Below are positions 59,280 to 64,000 of a stretch of 64,000 bases of DNA, one piece after another. This stretch comes from Littorina saxatilis. Taxonomy: Eukaryota; Mollusca; Gastropoda; Littorinimorpha; Littorinidae. Each line of letters opens with the position of its first letter. Position 1 is the first letter of the stretch. The notes beneath the pieces are model-generated. The model saw nothing but the letters and a program-made list of their open reading frames with translations, was not told the origin of the DNA and did not search any database. The translations under genes and the position numbers were made by a program. The stretch spans positions 15,179,412 to 15,243,411 of the forward strand of contig NC_090254.1 of assembly GCF_037325665.1 (NCBI RefSeq), in the 5' to 3' direction.

Positions 59280-59666
59280 TTGATTGCCAGAAAAGTGTGA
59301 CTCTGGCCCTGAACAAGACCCATTCGCGACGGAAACATTTCTGGGTGCTCTTGTTTTTGCTTATTTCTTGATATTTTTTTGTGTATAAGCAGATGCCAAC
59401 TTAATGCAGACAGAAAAAATACATGGTTATTCAGAAATCTGATTTCTCGCAGAACATATCATATTGCACTGGTATAGCCACGACTAGTCTCTTCCAATTA
59501 AATCATGTTTTTAGTGTCACCCTTTGTAACAAGAAGATGGCAGGAAAAAGTCAACAATTCTAAAAATACAAGAATTTTTAGCGATCAACCAATGAGTATT
59601 GACCCTAAACGTTATAGTATAGATGAGATGTTGTTTATGCAACAGAGACGATGATTAGACCTTTAA

Positions 59667-60019
59667 AGCCATATGTACTCGATGACTATACACGCTAATT
59701 GCTTTACCAACAGCTGGAGACATGCTAAATTAAGTTCCCTGCAAAATATTGTGGTCTAGGACCCCTTCAATGTTGAGATATGTTAATTTTCATCTGGATC
59801 GTCCTATTTATAGATTTGCCAACAGAGGTAGCGTTGACGCAAGGGAAATAACTCCGCGTCTTTGTTTACATCCAAAGTTTTTGAGACTCTAAAACAAGCT
59901 GTAATGCATGTATATGGTCCGCGCATGGCGACATATCGTCATTACATGGTCTTATGGTGTGTTTGACATCGATTATGGGCAAACTACACTTTGTAAACAC
60001 GGAGCGCGTACATATGCCT
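59667..60019. mobile_element. TTAA-flanked MITE, 353 bp
   Basis: TTAA at 59663-59666 and 60020-60023. Ends AGCCATATGTAC and GTACATATGCCT are inverted, with CGATGAC/GCGC beyond. Non-coding. Different from the element at 41042 but with the same target choice. Confidence 0.75.
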
Positions 60020-60057
60020 TTAAGGATCTAGCCTATCTGTTTCGCTAATATAGGTAG

Positions 60058-60063
60058 AATAAA
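60058..60063 (+). terminator. Candidate poly-A signal downstream of the second THAP gene
   Basis: AATAAA in AGAATAAAGTACATG, 780 bp after the stop and beyond the MITE. Weak support. Confidence 0.2.
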
Positions 60064-60787
60064 GTACATGTCACCAGAGTAGCCAAGAGCAACCTTTAAC
60101 AATTTACTGGTTTGTTTTCATTTGTTTGAATGTTTCTCTCTTCTTCCTGCGCACAGTCTTCTCTCCATTTCATGTCACCTGTGCATACCATAACATGTTC
60201 TGAGAAAAAATGTTTGTTTGGCTCACATTTTGTGTGTGTCTTTATTGATGTTCGTATGATGCAATGAGTATGTCAGAACAAAATCTGAGTTCTCGTACTT
60301 TGAAATGGAGAATGAGAGACAAGACAAAGCATTACAGCACAAAGTCAAACATATCAGCACTTGCAAACAAAATGCACACAATACAGTCAGCTCAAAAAAC
60401 TTTACTTATGTTGATAAACTTATCACTAGCAGCAGATCAAATCTGATGACTTCATCCACTTGGCAATGAACATATTGGGAAGAAATATATCTAGTTTCAT
60501 ATATTTATATATATATACCAAAAACACACATGTAGTACAGTAAAAGTCATATCTATAATGGTGTACACAGGAACCTTCCTTTTCAGAACTCCAAACAATA
60601 ATCTGATAAAAAAAATTCCAGTACAGAAAAAGATGGAGTCTTAAAATGTAGGAAAACTTACATAGGTTTTGACAAGACAAACATTTATATTTTAGATGCG
60701 ACCCACCCTACTACCTTTCAGGCTAAAAACTTACAGAAACGAAGCAGCTGTTCAACAATGTTGCTCTGCCCATTACATGTGTAAAGA
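60064..60787. other. Intergenic, no gene recognised
   Basis: AT-rich with a TATATATA patch at about 60505. No defined repeat or exon. Confidence 0.4.
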
Positions 60788-61086
60788 CAGGGGCGGATCA
60801 GTTGCTTTGTAAGGGGGGGGGGCACTTTGAATCGAAAGTGAATGTGATGGGCGCGAAGCGCCCGAATTTGCTAGGGGGGTCCGGGGGCATGCCCCCCCCT
60901 GGAAATTTGTTTTGCCCAAAGAAGCAAAATGGTGCCATCTGGTGCCATTTGAACTTAGAAATGGTCATAGAATCAGCATAGAAAAATCTTTTTTTTTCTT
61001 CTTCTTTTTTTTTTTTTTTCGGGGGGGGGGGGGGGGCACGTGCCCCCTGTGCCCCCCCCCCCCCCCCCCCCCCTCGTCCGCCCCTG
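60788..61086. mobile_element. hAT-like MITE, 299 bp, 5-bp target duplication
   Basis: Ends CAGGGGCGGA and TCCGCCCCTG. AAAGA on both sides (60783-60787, 61087-61091). Inside are GGGCGCGAAGCGCCC (short stem), CTAGGGGGGTCCGGGGGCAT and long G, T and C runs. It shares blocks and 5-bp duplication length with 22230-22645. Confidence 0.9.
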
Positions 61087-61288
61087 AAAGAGTAGAGCTT
61101 AATGCCTGGATCTGGCAAAGCATTTACATGAGTTGACAAATTGTTGAAATAAGAGTCGTCAGGATTGTTTACTTTGTGGAAGGGTTGCTCTCCTTGTTTA
61201 TCTGTGTGGTTTCATAGTTAAGAGGAAAAAGCTGTTTTGTTAATAACGCTTTCCCTACTTCTACTAGTTCCTCCTGTTGCTGCCTGTA

Positions 61289-61475
61289 TCAAAACGGGAA
61301 ACAGGATTGGATTACTTTGGGAACAAGAGGTTGTGATGGCTGGCTCTGGGAAACAGGTGGTTGTGATGGCTGACTCTTGGAGACACCTAGAAGTCTCTTT
61401 CTGATTTTGACAAAGATGCAATCAGGGGCTTCCTCCTCCAAAATGACTTGCAGCCTGTTGCACATGGTCAAAACC
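61289..61475 (-). other. Possible minus-strand exon
   Basis: Follows CCCTTTTGGCAG and reads VLTMCNRLQVILEEEAPDC, IFVKIRKRLLGVS and two SQPSQP repeats before a stop. The 27-bp GGTTGTGATGGCTG repeat underlies the SQPSQP part. Protein-like, but no phase-matched upstream exon was found. Confidence 0.3.
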
Positions 61476-62202
61476 CTGCCAAAAGGGAAAAAAATAAAAT
61501 AATCAATATGAGAAAGAGACAGGAGACAACAACTTTTACTAAAGCATCATTTAGGACAATTTACCAAGTTGTACATAACAAATTGCTCACAAATTTGAGT
61601 GCAACTTGCATGAAGAGCATTTGCAGGGATGGCCAGATCTCAAAATCTTCACTTGCCAGACAGGCGGGTCATTTCAAGAAAGTCCAGTCCACCAAAAAGA
61701 ATTGCTTGCCGGGTACAAACCCCAGTTGCTATAACTGCATTGTTTATAACGTTTTTAAACTAGAGTATTACAACCAGAAGTGTTGCATTTGACGAGAATT
61801 TTCACTAGCCAACCAGGTGAGTTGCCAAGCGGTTTTAACTAGCACAGCGGATTTTTTGTACTCGCCCCTGGTCATTAGTCAGATCAGATGATTTGACCAT
61901 CCCTGAATTTAGAAAGTCTGTTCAGTCATTGCTGATTAACTGTATCACTATCAGTATCACTGCACTTTTTTTTAAAAATTATATGTATATAACATATACT
62001 GCTGACAGCGACAGGCATAATTTTAGTGTGTGTTAATACTAGTATGCTGGTTTTTTCAGATTTTGACACATTCCCTGTTCACTGAAACCAAAATGTTGTT
62101 AGGCCACACAAACCATCTTGCAATTCAACTTGAACCATTCTCTTGTTCAAAAGTAAAGTGCAAATATGATTTATTTTAAAAAAAAGTAGAGAGGTTTCCT
62201 AC

Positions 62203-62475
62203 CTGTAAGCCTTTCCTCCTTAAAACTCGTTGACGAGGCGATGCATGAGGTCGAGCTCACACTCACAGGCAGCCGGTGATGAAGACGCTTGGCCACAGGA
62301 ATCGCCCATCTTGCTGCCTTTCAATCCAGTTGTGATGATGAATGGATAAGGATAAACTTGAGCACACCTTTCACATACAACTTCTGCTTGTACTCTCGAA
62401 GAAGCACCCTCTCTGCATTTTCTGCTTCACGGTCAACAGGAATCCCATCTCCCAAGTTCCAAAGCAGGAAAAGCT
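62203..62475 (-). other. Possible minus-strand exon or pseudo-exon
   Basis: Acceptor TTTGTTTTAG and donor TTACAG|GTAGGA. The best frame reads LFLLWNLGDGIPVDREAENA then ERVLLREYKQKLYVKGVLKF to a TGA at 62321-62323, after which the same frame stays open to the donor. It could be a terminal coding exon or a decayed exon. Unassigned. Confidence 0.3.
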
Positions 62476-62892
62476 CTAAAACAAAAAGGCCTTGAGATCA
62501 AATCACAGTTTTTCGCACCTGTGGAAGGCATTCTTTTTCCCCCCTCATCACCATTTTGTATGTAAACTTACAAAATACTCACTGACTCAGCTGGGGGTAA
62601 GCTTAGCAGCTATACAAACTGGCAGTGGCAACTTAGTATGCATGTTTGTTGTTTCTAAAAAATCTAACCCACACGTCAGATTGAAAATGGAAAACTTTAG
62701 CATACACTATCACAACATGTATGCATCACGAATCGGAATATAGTTATGCTTCATAGTAAGTTAGATTCCATGGACAGATCAACGGCACTTATTCAAGTTT
62801 TTGACTTTAATCAACTGAAAAGTTACAGATTTACAGAAGTTGCTTTTTTGAAAATATTACAATGCACGCGAAAGCGATCTGTTCAATATATA

Positions 62893-63292
62893 AACAAGTC
62901 ACGTAAGGCGAAAATACAACATTTAGTCAAGTAGCTGTCGAACTCACAGAATGAAACTGAACGCAATGCAACGCAGCAAGACCGTATACTCGTAGCATCG
63001 TCAGTCCGGGCTTCGTCGAAGATTACTTGACCAAAATTTCAACCAATTTGGTTGAAAAATGAGAGCGTGACAATGCCGCCTCAACTTTCACGAAAAGCCG
63101 GATATGACGTCATCAAATACATTTATCAAAAAAACCGTTCGGGGATATCATACCCAGGAACTCTCATGGAAAATTTCATAAAGATCGGTCCAGTAGTTTG
63201 GTCTGAATCGCTCTACACGCACGCACGCACACACATACACCACGACCCTCGTTTCGATTCCCCCTCTATGTTAAAACATTTAGTCAAAACTT
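62893..63292 (+). mobile_element. CAAGTCGCG-family element, internally deleted
   Basis: Starts AAACAAGTCACGTAAGG. At about 63005 it jumps from CGTCAGTCC to GGGCTTCGTCGAAGATTACT, skipping about 430 bp present at 52037-52925. It ends at TTTAGTCAAAACTT followed by a T run. Confidence 0.85.
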
Positions 63293-64000
63293 TTTTTTTT
63301 TTTTTCCTTACACCTGTTCCTTGTCCCGGTGTGCACTCACGCCGCCCCGTCCCTGCACTCACTGTTCCATGCACATCTGAATTTCGTTCCGCTGCCAGAC
63401 TTGTCGATTTTACAGACGCTCCAGGGAGGGATGTCGGGTCGTTGCGGTAGGCTACCCTCGGAAGATGACACTGCACTTCTGCTGAGTCACTTCGACGGTG
63501 TTCAGTAGTGGGTCTGTCCCGAGCTAACGGACGCAGCCCACTACCTACTATGCCCCCTACTAACGACATTGACAGCTAAGTCGTGGAGCCAGACTGAGTG
63601 AGGGTCCCCTCCAGAGAGCAGACCGCCACCACGTCCCTCCGTCGACCCCCCAGAACGTCACACGTTGAGGACTGACAGCAGAAGTACTATTCAGGGAAGG
63701 ATCGAACAGGAACACTGAGACCAAGGTCACCATGAGAGCTCCGGGCATGAAGGGCCACAAGAGCAAGGACACTTTATAATTTTGGATGATTAATGAGATG
63801 AGGATGATTATAATGATGATGCTATGGATTTCCAATTTGGTTTGAGACTACGTGACAGGGCAGCACTCTACGCTTACTGTCATAATATATCCTGGTGTCA
63901 ACCAGGCCCGAGAACTGCCGCACCTGCGGTGTTGGTCAGGTAAACAGAACCTGAGCACCCTCAAAGTTGCATTCGTTAAGTGAATGACACTCGGCTGTGT
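63293..64000. other. GC-richer block, unassigned, runs off the window
   Basis: After a T run the sequence changes to GC-richer DNA (CACTCACGCCGCCCC, GAGCTCCGGGCATGAAGGGC). Near 63860-63960 it has GACAGGGCAGCACTCTACGC and a CCTGGTGTCAACCAGG palindrome. It looks like the 3' part of a repeat rather than a gene, but I cannot name it. Confidence 0.3.

Noticed and set aside
60798-61139. Gly/Pro-rich frames on both strands
   Set aside because: They lie in the hAT-like MITE and its homopolymer runs.

Overview
The window looks like an animal nuclear genome, most likely a mollusc and probably a marine gastropod. Coding exons are short and phase-matched with GT-AG introns. There are tRNA-headed SINEs, several LINE clades, many short inverted-repeat DNA elements, long simple repeats, and a family starting CAAGTCGCGTAAGG that I associate from memory with littorinid-type snails. 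The organism is an inference; nothing in the sequence names it.

Layout. 1-3.6 kb is a decayed Tx1/L1-like LINE. 3.6-7.7 kb is AT-rich with one old and one young copy of the CAAGTCGCG family; the young copy is cut off by a 3.76 kb array of a 13-bp unit (7756-11512). 11.5-19.6 kb has no recognised gene and holds palindromes, two local tandem repeats and two tRNA-like relics. 19.7-25.2 kb is a tandem segmental duplication. Its second copy carries extra DNA absent from the first: a hAT-like MITE with a visible 5-bp target duplication, and a 1.1 kb element built from about 38 copies of an ACACGTGT palindrome. 25.2-34.6 kb is repeat-rich, with a CR1-like LINE interrupted by an opposite-strand Tx1-like LINE that itself holds a MITE.

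Genes. (1) 34921-39375 (+): a two-exon secreted peptide precursor of 124 aa with a signal peptide, dibasic and tribasic sites and an exact 42-bp in-frame duplication; its intron hosts a 931-bp TA-flanked element and SINE pieces. (2) 44761-48892 (-): a multi-exon gene of unknown function whose last three or four exons join in phase. (3) 51912-55280 (+): a THAP zinc-finger/coiled-coil gene inside a 7.6 kb composite mobile structure, with one 2-nt lesion in the THAP domain. (4) 57964-59279 (+): a second, intact 161-aa THAP-type gene just outside that structure.

The most interesting systems are the THAP-bearing composite (49802-57411), the ACACGTGT element (23705-24811), the peptide precursor, and a transposon whose first bases act as the splice donor of THAP exon 1. 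The composite has 155-bp inverted ends, a long THAP-bearing unit and, directly before it, a 1,043-bp unit that looks like its internal-deletion derivative.
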